Below are positions 45,732 through 57,290 of a stretch of DNA of 64,000 bases, piece by piece (the first letter of the stretch is position 1; the number at the start of each line of letters is the position of its first letter). The DNA comes from Annulohypoxylon bovei var. microspora (taxonomy: Eukaryota; Ascomycota; Sordariomycetes; Xylariales; Hypoxylaceae), in contig MU405374.1 in the NCBI GenBank assembly GCA_022836615.1, forward strand, positions 17,472 through 81,471, in the 5' to 3' direction. The notes under the pieces were generated by a model. It searched no databases and was not told the DNA's origin. It saw only the letters and a list, made by a program, of their open reading frames with translations. The position numbers and the translations under genes were made by a program.

Positions 45732-46529
45732 TCAAGACCAAGGCGTTTTCGGCTGCTTCAACACCTCTCCATCGAGTTTAATCTCAACCTCCTCTCTCTC
45801 GTGGTAGAAACACAAACACCCCGCGATGTTTGCACACTCGAGAGTCGGAGTCTTGTAGTACCACACTAAATCCTCAACTTTTGCACCCTGAAGCCATACC
45901 TCATAGTAGTTCGCCTCACCCTTATAGGGACAGGCTGTTGTTGTCTCGCTCTCCTTTAGTATGTTGCGCTTCACCGCCGTGGGAGGTATATAGTACCGGC
46001 ACGGCAGTCCTGTTTCATATAGGTGGTAGGAGGAGTTAGTCTTCGCAACCAACTCGCCTGCAACACGGACTTCGAGTGACCGTGTTGAGTGCAATACATC
46101 CACACGCCGGAACGGATCCTTCGGATGCACGTATATAGGTACGTCCTCCTCAAACCAGGCATCCGCTGCGCCGAACTCGAAGCGCACCATATTCTTTAGA
46201 ACCTCTGAGCGTTGTCCCATATTTCCCCCGAAGACGAGAATACGGTCCGTGGATCGAGTATGAGGAGTCAGCTTTGCTGTCCAGTACGGGGAGTTTTTAT
46301 CTATAGGGGAATATGAAGGTAGAGCTCCATGGAATGATTTGAACGGCACATAGTAGTACGGATAGTACTCGTGTTCCCAGACGTACAGTGCAGATGTCGT
46401 ATCTACGATGTACTCGCCATCGAACAGGATGCGTATTCGGCGAGATGTAGGCTGAGTCTTAACAGGGCCCTCTTCCACCAGCTTCTTGCCAAGTTCAAGG
46501 AGATCCCGTTTTATATGAGGGCTTGCCAT
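45732..46529 (-). CDS. double-DUF427 domain protein
   Basis: Single exon, 265 residues from the Met of MASPHIKRDLLELGKK. An in-frame ATG at 46640 would add 37 residues that look non-conserved, so the shorter start is preferred. Two DUF427 modules are visible. The first has RRIRILFDGEYIVDTTSALYVWEHEYYPYYYVP. The second has RSLEVRVAGELVAKTNSSYHLYETGLPCRYYIPPTAV, followed by TACPYKGEANYYEV. The family's biochemical role is unknown. Fungal members typically carry two such modules in tandem, as here. No signal peptide or membrane segment is seen. Confidence 0.88.
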   Translation of the reverse strand: MASPHIKRDLLELGKKLVEEGPVKTQPTSRRIRILFDGEYIVDTTSALYVWEHEYYPYYYVPFKSFHGALPSYSPIDKNSPYWTAKLTPHTRSTDRILVFGGNMGQRSEVLKNMVRFEFGAADAWFEEDVPIYVHPKDPFRRVDVLHSTRSLEVRVAGELVAKTNSSYHLYETGLPCRYYIPPTAVKRNILKESETTTACPYKGEANYYEVWLQGAKVEDLVWYYKTPTLECANIAGCLCFYHEREEVEIKLDGEVLKQPKTPWS

Positions 46530-47476
46530 GTTCAACCGCGATGTTGAATAGTGATAAATGTAGCCTAAAGGAGGTACAACTAATCTCTTCAAATAAATTA
46601 GATGTGAGGTGGTGAGATGGTAAGATCTAGAGTGATACATACTTAGGTACCTAGATAGCTTAGTGAGTTAGTCTTGAAGATGTATTCCTGAAGAGATTCC
46701 TGTATGAATTGTTTAGATAATACTTGTTATGAGTTTGATGATTCTTTCACCATTCGTATTGTTGACGTCACGAAATAAGAAATAAAGGCTAGGTTTTTAG
46801 GGTTAAGGTATTCATTAACAATAAACATTAATATATCTACCTTTACTTAATTCCTCCCCTACATGTAGATATGCAGGGCGAATAAGTATGGCGGGGTAAC
46901 TGCAGCTCCAGCTCCAGTAGAGGTCTGGCCATGTGTCTTCCCAGCCTATGCATCTGTCCCGTCCATCACGACACTTCTGACGTGTCGTAATTCAATGTCT
47001 CCCGAGACTCGTGGCGTCATCGATAGTTCCGAGATGTTAAGTCGTCAATGAAGAAAAGTCTTCGGCAATGGAGACAACCCTCGGCGATGTCCCTTGAAAA
47101 GAAAAGGAATGAAAAAAGACTTGAAAAAAAGGGTATCTCGAGTTATTACAACCCCCCGAACCGTAGGCCTTGCGGGGATTTTATTGCATGCCTTTGTCGT
47201 GTCCCCGAAGTTAGTCTGATGGGATTTCGACCGTTTTCATGCGATGCCTAGGACGCCATTCCATATGCTACCTCCAATGCGACCCATGTGTTTTCCTACA
47301 ATTCCAATTCCTGATGTATGCGATGCCTTGCTGCGTAGTAAAAGTCGCCAGGCGAAAAAAAAAACCGTATCGACGGCCAAATGTATCACTCCCCCCTTAA
47401 CACCTGCGCAATGCTTATAAGAAAGGTGTAACGTGTGTCTCGCCCGGTTTTCTCATCTTGGCTTATGTTAGTTTCC
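46530..47476. other. intergenic region, no gene seen
   Basis: DUF427 promoter side and phosphatase 3' flank. Nothing recognised. Confidence 0.5.
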
Positions 47477-49044
47477 CTAATCGTCAAGGAAGGGGTCATA
47501 ATCAACCTCCAACCTCTTGGCTGCGGGCTCCTGATCCTCGAGGTCCTGCTCCACAAGTCCGTGCTTTTCTAACCAGAGCTTTCGTAGCACATGGTAGATG
47601 AAGAGATATTGCGACTCGGCTTGGACCATCTGCTTTCGTTGTACTCGAAGGGCGTCGACAGTCTCGTATACGATGTCTCCTTCGTCTTTGTCTTCGCTCT
47701 CTTTGCGACGGTCGACATCGCCGGACTCGATCTCTCGCATGAGGTGTTCCAGGGCGATAAAAGTTCCGCTTCGTCCTACGCCTGCCGAACAGTGAATAAT
47801 TCGAGGGTTATCCTCACACGCGTTCTTCTCTCGGGATAGGCGCATAAGCTCGAAGAAGCTATCAATGTCTTCGAGGGCGGGGACACCGAAATCGGGCCAT
47901 TTGCGATATAGTAGATGCCACGCCGTCGTGATTTCCTCGCGGCCCTCCACTTGAATGGCAAGCTTTCGTACCTCGATGGCACCCTCGGCATGCTCTTCGA
48001 CGTTAACGCATTGGATCTGCGCACGGAAACCGTCACCGAATTCATCGTCCTCTCCAATTACCCATGGCTCTTCGTCGATATCGCGGGGGAAATATTGGTA
48101 GCACTTCTCCATTCCACCCTCATGCGTTTCGGTTAACATGACAATCACAGCCGGGCTCTGCAGTTGCTCCACTACCATTCGCCAGACGTGATCCATTGTT
48201 CCAGCCTTCGGTCCCTGCATGGCGATGTAACGATGAGGCGGTTTGCCTTCTGGGTCTAGGGGAGAGTGAAGGACGATGGGGGAAGCGTTGATGTAATCGA
48301 TATGACCCTCGGGAACCTGCAGCTTGACGCGGTTATTGGCCCATGGTTGGATGTTCGCATATCGGTCAAGAATCTTAGCCTCGGGTGCAGTTATGCGAGC
48401 GAATTGAAAGTTGGGAGACGGGTTATCCTGGCCTTCTCGGAGACGCATACGCTCCGCCCAGTTAAGGTCAATGAACTTAGCATCGATCTCTGTAAAGAAA
48501 GCAACAGTAATTAGTATCTTCGTTTTAGACCACTGGTGAACTAGGGCTTGAGTAATAACATATTGGTGCGATTTAGAGTAGACATACCTTGGTCCGACAG
48601 AGTAAGAAAAGCTGGAATCTTCAGCTTAGGTGTTTCCACGACCGCCTCCATCCCATCCTTGTCTTCGCTATTCGCCGGAGTTAACTTGTCTTGTTCGACT
48701 GTGCCATCCTGACTAACGACAGCAGGTGAGGTAGAGGTGGAGACCGGCAACGAGACCGGGGTAGGTGATCGTGCACGCTTGTGGGAATTGCGGAAATGGA
48801 ATCCTCGTCGAAAGGGGGATTTTAGCGGCGTGTTCTCGCGAGGGAGTTGGGTGGTTGATATGGTGAGAGATGGAGGCTGTTCACGCTGGTTGGTACCGGT
48901 AGCGCCGTTGGTAGCGCCGAGTTTGCGTTCCGATGACGACTTGTCCGGAGGTGAGCCAGCTAGGGAGCCAGCTAGGGAACCTGATTGAGGAGTTGCAGGA
49001 GAACCTCTCTTACTGCGCCTGAAGCGCGAAGATAGATGGTCCAT
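47477..49044 (-). CDS. protein tyrosine phosphatase (Ptp1-like)
   Basis: Two exons complement(join(47477..48489, 48588..49044)), 489 residues. The first 150 residues are basic and Ser/Pro-rich, probably disordered. The classical PTP domain follows: KLQVPEGHIDYINASPI, YIAMQGP, VIVMLTETHEGGMEKCYQYFP, the WPDFGVP loop with Asp352, and the HCSAGVGRSG signature with nucleophile Cys386, then a Gln-loop region QRKQMVQAESQYLFIYHVL. All catalytic residues are intact, so it should dephosphorylate phosphotyrosine. The intron splits a Glu codon. The acidic C-terminal tail (EQDLEDQEPAA...) has no domain. Confidence 0.94.
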
Positions 49045-50944
49045 TGTAATCGGGGAGACTAAATAATATTGGAGATTACGAAGACGAGAGATCGGGGTCG
49101 GGATCGGGAGTCGAAGAGACAATGATGGTGATGGTGATGGTGTGGTAGCCGAGTGAAGTAGACTTCGAGGTGCCGATACTTTGGGGGTGGAAAAGTATGT
49201 GGCGTTGCCCGGCGTTAGGTAATGGATCGTATTGAGAACGGTCAGAATGGTATAATTCGAAAAGAGAAGAGGCGGAGCTGACCACGAGCTTGAAATAATT
49301 GGCACGTGGTAGTCGTTGCGCAGTTCTCGGGAAGTAAAGTGAGGCAGGGTAGGGCAAGGCTAGACTAGGCCTTGCGTCGTCGCAAAAAGTGGTATTGAAA
49401 GAAGGAAAAGTGTAGACCAAGTTGATCAGTACCGCCGAATGTGAATACAAGCGGCAGGTAAGAAGTTTGGTGTAGAAAGGTAGAGTTTTGAGACCAAGGA
49501 TTTCAAAATGGGGTGTTTTTTTTTTAAGAGGTAGAAGTAGTGTAGCTGCTTCTAAGAATGACGAATGCCATTCACCTACAGAGTAGTTTTAACGGAGAGG
49601 CGACGAGGGCAGGGGGATTAGGATAATTAAATCAGAATGTGGGTCCTCATTGGATGCATGTGGATGTCTCAGGTTGCACACGATGAATGACCTGGTACAT
49701 ACACGTGGTACGTACAGGTACCTATGGGAGTTGGAGATACTTAGATACAGGACTAGGGCTGCTAGGGTAGGCGATCATGCCCACACGTACCCGCTGGATG
49801 GATTTATGATGTTTCGACAATATTGTGAAAAAGGGGTGACGGATTAGTTTCGGAATGTTATATTTAGTCGAGAAACTAACCTACCAAAGTATTTTTGGAT
49901 TTCTAGAATCATGTTTTGGAAGAGTTACAGGTTACAAAATAGAGGAAAGAAGAAGAGAAACCTTCAAGATTCAATACCTACATACAACCAAGTACCTAGG
50001 TAGGTACCTACATAATTCAGCTAGGAACGACATCAATATGACTGCATGGGCTGCTCGATCTAAATTACCCCACACCGTGTGAACTAACCTGTCGTCTAGG
50101 ATATCGTCGTCGTGCTGCAGGTGCCAAAACGTTGTATTTACCTGTCCATAGAAGCTCCCTAGAACCTGACAAACGACCCGAGCTAGTGGTTCATCTGCCG
50201 CTAACCTTAATATTAACCTTACCTTAAAAGTTTAAACCAGCTTCCAACTTTGCTTTCACTTCGCTTCCTGATACAGGTAGTACAAATCGTACATATTCCC
50301 ACATGCGCAGGCTATTAATATGTACTATCGGGTAATTGCCAAGGCCTGCTTCCTTAGCACTTCCTATTTAGCCTCACTTTCATTGTCACCATCGCCCTCA
50401 TGTTTGGTTTCGTTCACTTTGCCTTCACAAGTCAAAGAGAACATGCTATGAATCAACAACAGATTAGAAGCACTAGCATTGAGACAGGCAATGATGGAGC
50501 CTATTTATTACACATATTCGTATGTGATGAGGAGGGAGCACACATGCCAGAAATACATGGGGAATAATTACCAATAATATCTAATTATGAGAAATTTACA
50601 ATCCTATCGTGTAGCCTTCATAGTTTGGATGCAAATTCAGAGCTGACAAGACCAGTGATCGATTTTATCCGTCCATACATCGAATCGAAACACGTTCATG
50701 GGCATGAATCATCGACCATGATGATGTATGAATAGTTTGCAACGAGTCACTGTTCGAGCGGCTACTTGGCATACGTAGTTCAAACTAGCACACAGTTAGT
50801 TTTTATCAAGCACTGATGCGTGGACCATGAGAAATTATACGTTCCCAAAATGAATGTATCGTTAACTTTGATGGGAGGCTTTCTATCTAACCTGCCGTCG
50901 AGAAAATCAATTTCGAATCACGTTTAAACAGCGTCAGAGTCACC
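49045..50944. other. 1.9-kb intergenic region
   Basis: Upstream of the phosphatase; a pyrimidine-biased leader (minus strand) up to about 49.4 kb, then gene-poor DNA with a TAGGTACCTA-type motif at about 49991-50010. Confidence 0.5.
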
Positions 50945-51208
50945 ATGTCTTCCGGAGGTAGCGGTTCCAACGATTCTCTGAACATTGCCCTGCAATGGCT
51001 AGAGAAACGATCAGTTACACCATCTGATTCAAAGAAGATCGGATCGATAGAGTCAACATCGACCAACTTCAGCTCTGGTAGCGGTTCCGGATCTGAGTCT
51101 AGCAACAGGGCGTATACCTCCCAAAACCCATCGTTCACCTCTCCTGATACGCGCTCATACGGCTTTTCGATCGCACCTCCTAGAAGTTACCCCTCTACGA
51201 AGACATAA
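50945..51208 (+). CDS. possible small Ser/Gly-rich protein
   Basis: An 87-codon frame beginning in a good fungal start context (TCACCATGTC). The product is mostly Ser, Gly, Asn and Thr with one amphipathic stretch (LNIALQWLEKRS). I recognise no family. It could be a real small protein or a chance frame. There is a substantial open frame on the opposite strand as well, so coding is not established. Confidence 0.3.
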   Translation: MSSGGSGSNDSLNIALQWLEKRSVTPSDSKKIGSIESTSTNFSSGSGSGSESSNRAYTSQNPSFTSPDTRSYGFSIAPPRSYPSTKT

Positions 51209-51795
51209 TACTGAAATATATCAAACCAAGGAATGGTATCATGGTTATTCGTGTAGGAAACTTATGGGAAAGACAATATGATGCGCCCCGTTTGTATCTC
51301 CTTAATGGTTGGTAATTGTCTGCGGGCACGGTTTGATAAATAGAATACTGTCCACCTGACCTAACCAGACGTACCTACTCTCAGTTAATCATAATTCACG
51401 TTCCATGTGTGTCAGTTTCCTATACTTAAAAACAGAGTACTTATTAAGCTTTATCTACAGACAACTGCCAGTTAAGGAGATATCTGTTAGGGGGCTGGGA
51501 TTAGGTTAAAGCTCGAGAGTTTCACCAATTTCTTCGGACGGAAAGCTTACAAACACTATGGATTATTCGAATAACTACATAGGAGGTAGGTATGTATTTA
51601 TTCATTATTTTATAAAAATATCAACGGCAAAAATAACCTCATGGAACATCCGAATTATGAAGCAGAAAGCTGCATATGGAAGCCAGCTGTTATTGCCCGT
51701 CCTATACTCGCTTTCATGTTAAACCCTTCTACACAGGGTTATTCGCGTTGCGAGTATGGAGTGAAAAAAGGAGAACTGGAAGTAGCATGGAGACT
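51209..51795. other. intergenic region, no gene seen
   Basis: Nothing recognisable; 3' side of the RING-finger gene. Confidence 0.5.
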
Positions 51796-52683
51796 TCAAT
51801 AGGTCCATGTTAAATGGAGTAGCCGTGATGGTCGGTAAAAGTAGTTGAGAGCCGTAATCCGATGGCTCACAACTCCGGTCCAATCCAACACATGCAAAAA
51901 GTCCTCTAGGAAATTGTTAAACCTTCTGATTTTCTCTTTAAATATCGCAAATTCTTTCCACGCACACTTCATTCCAACCACTGGTGGACATTCTTCAACC
52001 TCTGGAATGTCTGGGACGTCTAACCAGGGAAACATAGCATCAAGTTCAGCCCGGAAAACTGGAATATACTTCTCCCAAGGCAAACCATCAAGTAAATCAG
52101 GTTTCTGGTCGATGTGAAATGTCTTCAACTTCCCCCAAGCTTCGTCTACATGGGCCCTGCAGTCGTTTATCCATGTTTTTAGAGAAAGGCAATCCTCGTG
52201 GATCTCTTTATTTTTGGTAACGCGGGAGATTTCCGGCTGGCAGGTGCGTGGTTCCTGGTGTACTTCGTCGGGGTAGACGATACACAAGTTCCACCATATC
52301 CTAGAACAAACAGGAATGATAGATCGTAGTTCTGTCTGAAGCCAGCAGGTATCACAACAGGCCCATATCGCGGATGGTGATCGTAAGTCGGCCCCAGGCA
52401 GAAAAAGCCCATGTGCGAGAGTGTGTCCACAGCTATCATGCCGGAAGGGCCTACGGCAATAGGGGCAATTTCGCTTCTCCCCACTGACAATAAGCCACGG
52501 TATGATGCAATCACTATGGAAAGCATGACCGCATGGCATAATAGCTGGGATAGTTGTATCCTCGTCAAATTTGCAAATCGAGCAATCATGAAACGGACCG
52601 CCTCGTAAATCATCATCGATATCATTTTCGAGTTCGGACGGTGTTAGGGCAATTAGGATGGCGTTTGATAGGCTAAGAGACAT
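51796..52683 (-). CDS. RING-H2 finger protein
   Basis: Single exon, 295 residues from the Met of MSLSLSNAILIALTPSE. The C3H2C3 zinc ligands are complete: Cys34, Cys37, Cys51, His53, His56, Cys59, Cys73 and Cys76, in the order expected of an E3 ubiquitin ligase RING. The remainder contains a Trp/Cys-rich segment (AIWACCDTCW...CSRIWWNLC) and no named domain. Upstream in-frame codons exist but encode low-complexity Phe/Thr/Ile from a minisatellite, so the shorter start is preferred. Substrate unknown; fungal genomes carry many such single-RING proteins of restricted distribution. Confidence 0.82.
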   Translation of the reverse strand: MSLSLSNAILIALTPSELENDIDDDLRGGPFHDCSICKFDEDTTIPAIMPCGHAFHSDCIIPWLIVSGEKRNCPYCRRPFRHDSCGHTLAHGLFLPGADLRSPSAIWACCDTCWLQTELRSIIPVCSRIWWNLCIVYPDEVHQEPRTCQPEISRVTKNKEIHEDCLSLKTWINDCRAHVDEAWGKLKTFHIDQKPDLLDGLPWEKYIPVFRAELDAMFPWLDVPDIPEVEECPPVVGMKCAWKEFAIFKEKIRRFNNFLEDFLHVLDWTGVVSHRITALNYFYRPSRLLHLTWTY

Positions 52684-52743
52684 TATATAAAAATTATAGA
52701 TAAATTGTAATATATTCATATTTACTGTAGGCATAGGTGCCCA

Positions 52744-52806
52744 GGTGGTGAAGGTAGTGAAAATAGTGAAAGTGATGAAAATAATGAAGGTGGTGAAAAT
52801 GGTGGA
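52744..52806. repeat. GTGAARRTR minisatellite upstream of the RING gene
   Basis: About seven imperfect 9-bp units (GTGAAGGTA, GTGAAAATA, GTGAAAGTG and so on) end within 65 bp of the proposed start codon. Confidence 0.75.
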
Positions 52807-53617
52807 GGCAATCACATATATAAGTAACTATGTAGATACATGATGAGTTGGAATTATACCACCAGAAGCTTCAAGGCTTTTGACCAAGTTGAAGAGAGAG
52901 GGTTGGAAGTACCATGTCAGAAAATATTAGCTAGATCGATGTTAAAAGGTAGTGGAGGATGTATAATACCTACCTAATTATTTTCTGATCATGAGATGAA
53001 AACTTATTTCGAGAGCACATTCTCCGCTATCTAGAAAAAAATCTTCTCAATCCCTCGGGTATTCATGGGAGAAATCTACCCATAGCTTCATTTATGTTTT
53101 AAATAAGTTAAACGGTAAGAACTGTATATACGCGATGGTGATATATGAATGTAAGACGGTAGGCGCTGGAATATATCATAATTAGGCGTATATAAGAATG
53201 GCAGAGATATGTATCATATCATTCCGATTATAGCAGTAGGTAGGAAACCTACTGGGTATGCACTTGGGAGAGATGTGTTACCTATTATTATATACAGTAT
53301 GTTGGTATGTTAGTGGTGGACAAGAGGCGTCAAAGAGTTTGTATAGTCTCTCATCCCAAATTTAACGTAATAAGACTAACGAAAGATGAATGAACTAATA
53401 TAAATAAATTAAACACATATTGAAGATACTTTATAAAACAGAAATGTAGGGGAAAGTAATTATGAATGGTTGGAAGTTGGTAATACTCAATTGCGACGAG
53501 GCAATGAATCTAGCAGACATGGCCGACAATAAATAGGAAAATTTGTAGAAGTCCAAATCAATTACATAGGGTGTAAAAAGAGAAAGCCTCCAAACCTAGT
53601 GATCAAAAAGCAATCAC
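52807..53617. other. AT-rich intergenic region, no gene seen
   Basis: No coding sequence; AT-rich with long A/T tracts. Confidence 0.5.
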
Positions 53618-53722
53618 TGGTCCCAGAGAGGCTTGAACTCTCGGCCTTCGCATTACTCAACATTTCCTCTGCATTAGAGGAGAATATTAGTACGACGCTC
53701 TGACCAACTGAGCTATGGGACC
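53618..53722 (-). tRNA. tRNA-Ile(AAU) with intron
   Basis: The minus strand folds as a complete tRNA. The acceptor stem is GGTCCCA/TGGGACC, the D arm is TAGCTCAGTTGGTCAGAGC, the anticodon stem TCGTA/TGCGA has loop CTAATAA, and the T arm is GAGAG-TTCAAGC-CTCTC. The anticodon AAT lies at 53686-53688 and reads Ile codons after A-to-I editing. A 31-nt intron (53654-53684) sits one base 3' of the anticodon, the canonical nuclear position. The mature length is 74 nt, the discriminator is A, and CCA is not encoded. Confidence 0.97.
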
Positions 53723-54027
53723 CTATCGGATTCGCTATCCGAAACACGTGGTTCATGAAATTTCTAAAATTGGATCAATTATATACATAGTACATACGTA
53801 CATACATACATACCTTAATCTTATCTTATCGCGGCTGAACTTAGGTTCCGACCCGCATTGGTAGCAGGCAGGTACCTGGCAACTTTCAATTGCCCACTGA
53901 CGTTATTTGTATTATTTGTACGTGGAAGCTTCCGTGACAAAGAATAAATAATAAATAATTCCACAATTCTCATATTCACGTTCACATTCACATTCACATT
54001 ACGGCAATCCCACGTTCACCGTAGACC
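53723..54027. other. tRNA-COG3 intergenic region
   Basis: Upstream of COG3. It contains a short repeat of TTCACA units at about 53975-54000; no gene was seen. Confidence 0.6.
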
Positions 54028-56629
54028 ATGTATGAAGATTCTTGGTACAACTTCGTACCAGATCATACCCATAAGAGGAACCCTTCCGTACCACAGACCT
54101 CAGCCTCGGGACATAGGAGACGAGAATCTCTCCTTCAACAGCCCAATGTTAGTATTCCTTTACTCCTCTACCTTTTGCGACGCTCCAATATTTTTAATAC
54201 TCTCAGTATTATAGAAACTGTAGTTACTAACAATCAATAATGATTCTAGGGAAGCAAACAAACCGACCCAATCGAACCGCTAGAAGGGTTGCTTGAAGAA
54301 CCTGAGACGATAATTAGTCCTCCTGAAGCAACATTAAGTCGAAGGGCAAAGTCATACTCCGATTTTTACCATGTCGTTCGTGCGCAGATCTCCAAAGATG
54401 CTGCTGCTGCAAAGAAGAAGCGAAGGAGGGTTAAGGAGAAAAACCTAGATGCGCTGATGGTTGAGAATGTTGAGAAGGTCAACCGGCATCGAGCATTACC
54501 GCAGTTGGAGTCTTTCGATGATGAATTAATCGAGGCTAGCCAACAGCAATACTTGTATGGCGCCTGATACTGAAACGAGCGACAGTACGGTCGCTGACAG
54601 GGACACAGGCTTTACCGAGACCAATTAGACATGACCGAACGACATCTAGACACTCTGATCACCGACGCCAATGGTGCCTTGGACCTTCTCACCTCATTGA
54701 CCGATTCGTTTCGTGCGGTGGAGGCGCAAACCTCCTCTTTCCAGGCCCAGTGCGACGACTTATTGGCGGAGGAGAGGAGATTACAGAAGCTGGCCGACGA
54801 GGTTGGCACGGACTTGCATTACTATGCATATCTGGATGGTGTTACTAGGAGGCTGAATGCTCCCGGAGCTAGCCGTTTGGTAAACCACGAGAATTTCGGC
54901 GAGATCCTGACGAATCTGGATGCTTGTATAGAGTTCATGGTCGAGCATGTTAGTTACAATAACATCATTCCAAGCTTACTTCTAGATGTTGTCGCTAACT
55001 CGAAATAGCCTGATTACCGAGACGCTGAATCATATCTCGCAAGATACCAATCCTTACTTACTAAAGCTCTTCATTTGCTTGAAGTTGGTTTTACCGGTCA
55101 CCTCGACCGAGTTTCTTCGGAGATATCGAAACAAATTACAGCTACCCAATCTGACTCTGCCCGACATGCCCTTGCCTATGGCAGATTTGAAGAAATGGTA
55201 CTCGAGATGGATGGCTTGGTGACGAATGCCCAGCGCGTTATTAGCAGTTGCTTTGATCAGCTGGGAAGTCCGATCCTTGGGCAGAGCTTTGATTACTATT
55301 CGAATACCGCTCTTAACATTTTCTCGTCTTACTCGGATGTAAGGGATCGTGATCTTCGCCCCATGACCCAACATGACCTCGAAATTTTTAGGAAAGACGT
55401 GAAGGAGATTAATGTAGAAACTGCCTGCCGCAACTTCATCAAGCAGTGCTATGAACGATCTTATGATGAAGCTAGTCTATTCGCAAAGATCTTTTCCATC
55501 GAGCCGCAGTACAGCGCGGATCCCCAATCCGCCTACGTGGCTCTGAGGAGCCATCAAAAAGCACTGGTATCTGTTGCAAATATTGTCCCGGTTGCGACAA
55601 CATTACAGTCAACTCTACAAGCAAGCGAACTCCAAACAGTATGCAATCTTCTTGGATGGATCACGAATGAATACCTTCTATTGGAGTACGACGAGGAAGA
55701 AACTCAGCAATATGCTGTTCACTGCCATGATCTCACCGCACGACTGCTCATCGAACACCTCTGGCCCTTTACCGATAATGCCTTCGATGCCGAAGTCACT
55801 AAATCTATATCAAGGGCTCCCGTCTCATCCGAATCCCTCAAACTTGCCCCGGTTGTGAATGGTGTTGCATCATCTAATGCTCATCCGATTACGAAACGTG
55901 CCCTTGAGCTCCTGGCTATGTATGATCAAGCTATGCCAAAGGAAAGAAGTGTGAGTAAACCTAGGCGTCCTTTTTGCAATAAAGAGTTCAAATCTAACTT
56001 GTTTCAATCTAAAGTCGAGTCCTGTTGTCTTCCGAGTCATAGACGAGACTATCCTTGCTATGCAACGTGCGGAGTCTCGACTGAAATCCAACAAAGCAGC
56101 TAACCCCGATCCCGATCCCGACTTGTTCATGATTAAGAATTTACTCATTCTCAAGAACGGGTTAGTATCCCTCGAGATTGGCGATGTTAGACCTTATCCT
56201 ACGGCGATGCAGCATTTCGGCCAAATATGGGACGCTCTTAGCCCCCAAAACTGGATGGGCTTATTCCGGGGCATTATCGGCGGCTCACTATCACTCGGTT
56301 TGTGGTCATCAGCAACTGGCAATTCTGCGAACGGCAAGGCCGTACCGCCCAAAAGTCAAGCCCAGCCAGAGCAAGATGTGAACGATAAGTTGGACGAATT
56401 GCTGCGGCAGAGCATCTACGCCTTCACACAACGGTGGGGAACATTAATCAACGCTGCGAGGGGCGGTAAGCGTGGCGCCAAGAGCCTCGTAACCACCGAG
56501 AAGGAGTTAGATGAGAAGCTCTTGATTGCATTTGGCGGCCAGCCTGAGGTGGTGGCTAAGCTGAAGGAAGCCATCCAAATAAACGCCCAGGCTCAAAAGG
56601 AGATGAAGGCCGAGAAGGGCGCGAGATAG
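54028..56629 (+). CDS. COG3: conserved oligomeric Golgi complex subunit 3 (Cog3/Sec34)
   Basis: Five exons join(54028..54147, 54250..54554, 54609..54948, 55009..55950, 56015..56629), 773 residues. The N-terminus has RRAKSYSDFYHVVRAQ. The Sec34 core starts MTERHLDTLITDANGALDLL and continues PDYRDAESYLARYQSLLTKAL, IEPQYSADPQSAYVALRSHQKALV, LLGWITNEYLLLEY and PVVFRVIDETILAMQRAES, with a Lys/Ala-rich end. COG3 is in the core lobe of the COG tether for retrograde transport within the Golgi. The 54-nt intron 54555-54608 is my choice to remove two in-frame stops; an alternative reading of the same stretch in another frame also looks protein-like (see findings). The other three introns are clear. Confidence 0.93.
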
Positions 56630-57290
56630 CGTGGGTAGATGTAGTAGACTTGGGCTGTACACTTTGACGATAATTTTCCGCTTCGTTGAAGTTACCTATT
56701 TAGGTACGTGGCAATTGTCGTTTAATGCGCTATATTTTCCCTCGGCAAACTGAACTTATCTCCAAGTTTATGAAGGCTTTAAAGGACGACCATATCACCT
56801 GCCTTCAGGCAGTGCTACTTGTAAAGTCGGACTTTTTATCCTTGCGTCAATTGTAAGGAGATTGTTAAGTTCCATCGAAGCTCGTGATTCAAAAACCTAC
56901 CTTTGGAAGACTCAATACGGGGACACGAATGTAGGAAATTGAATCACACAGGCGTAACGCAGGCTACCCGAGCGCCACTGCTTAATAACCAGCAACCCTA
57001 ACCCCCACCCTGGTTTCGTAAATTCGTTCAGATACATTGTAGCAAGTATGATCAGTGTATGACACTGTTGGAATGTGCGATGAAAGAATGACCCATAGAT
57101 CAAAGCAGTTGCACTTGAAGGGATCAAAGCTCTTTCATTTTATACGGTATTTAGGATCAAAGAGAACACAATCAACCCCTCAGAATCATGACTGCCTGTG
57201 TAATGACTTTCCGAGTTACTCTGTACACTGCATCACGTCGAAATCCCCAACCTACAAGCCCTTCATCATTCAACCAAAAAGAAAACCATC
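56630..57290. other. intergenic region, no gene seen
   Basis: 3' flank of COG3 and promoter of the hydrolase; nothing recognised. Confidence 0.5.
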
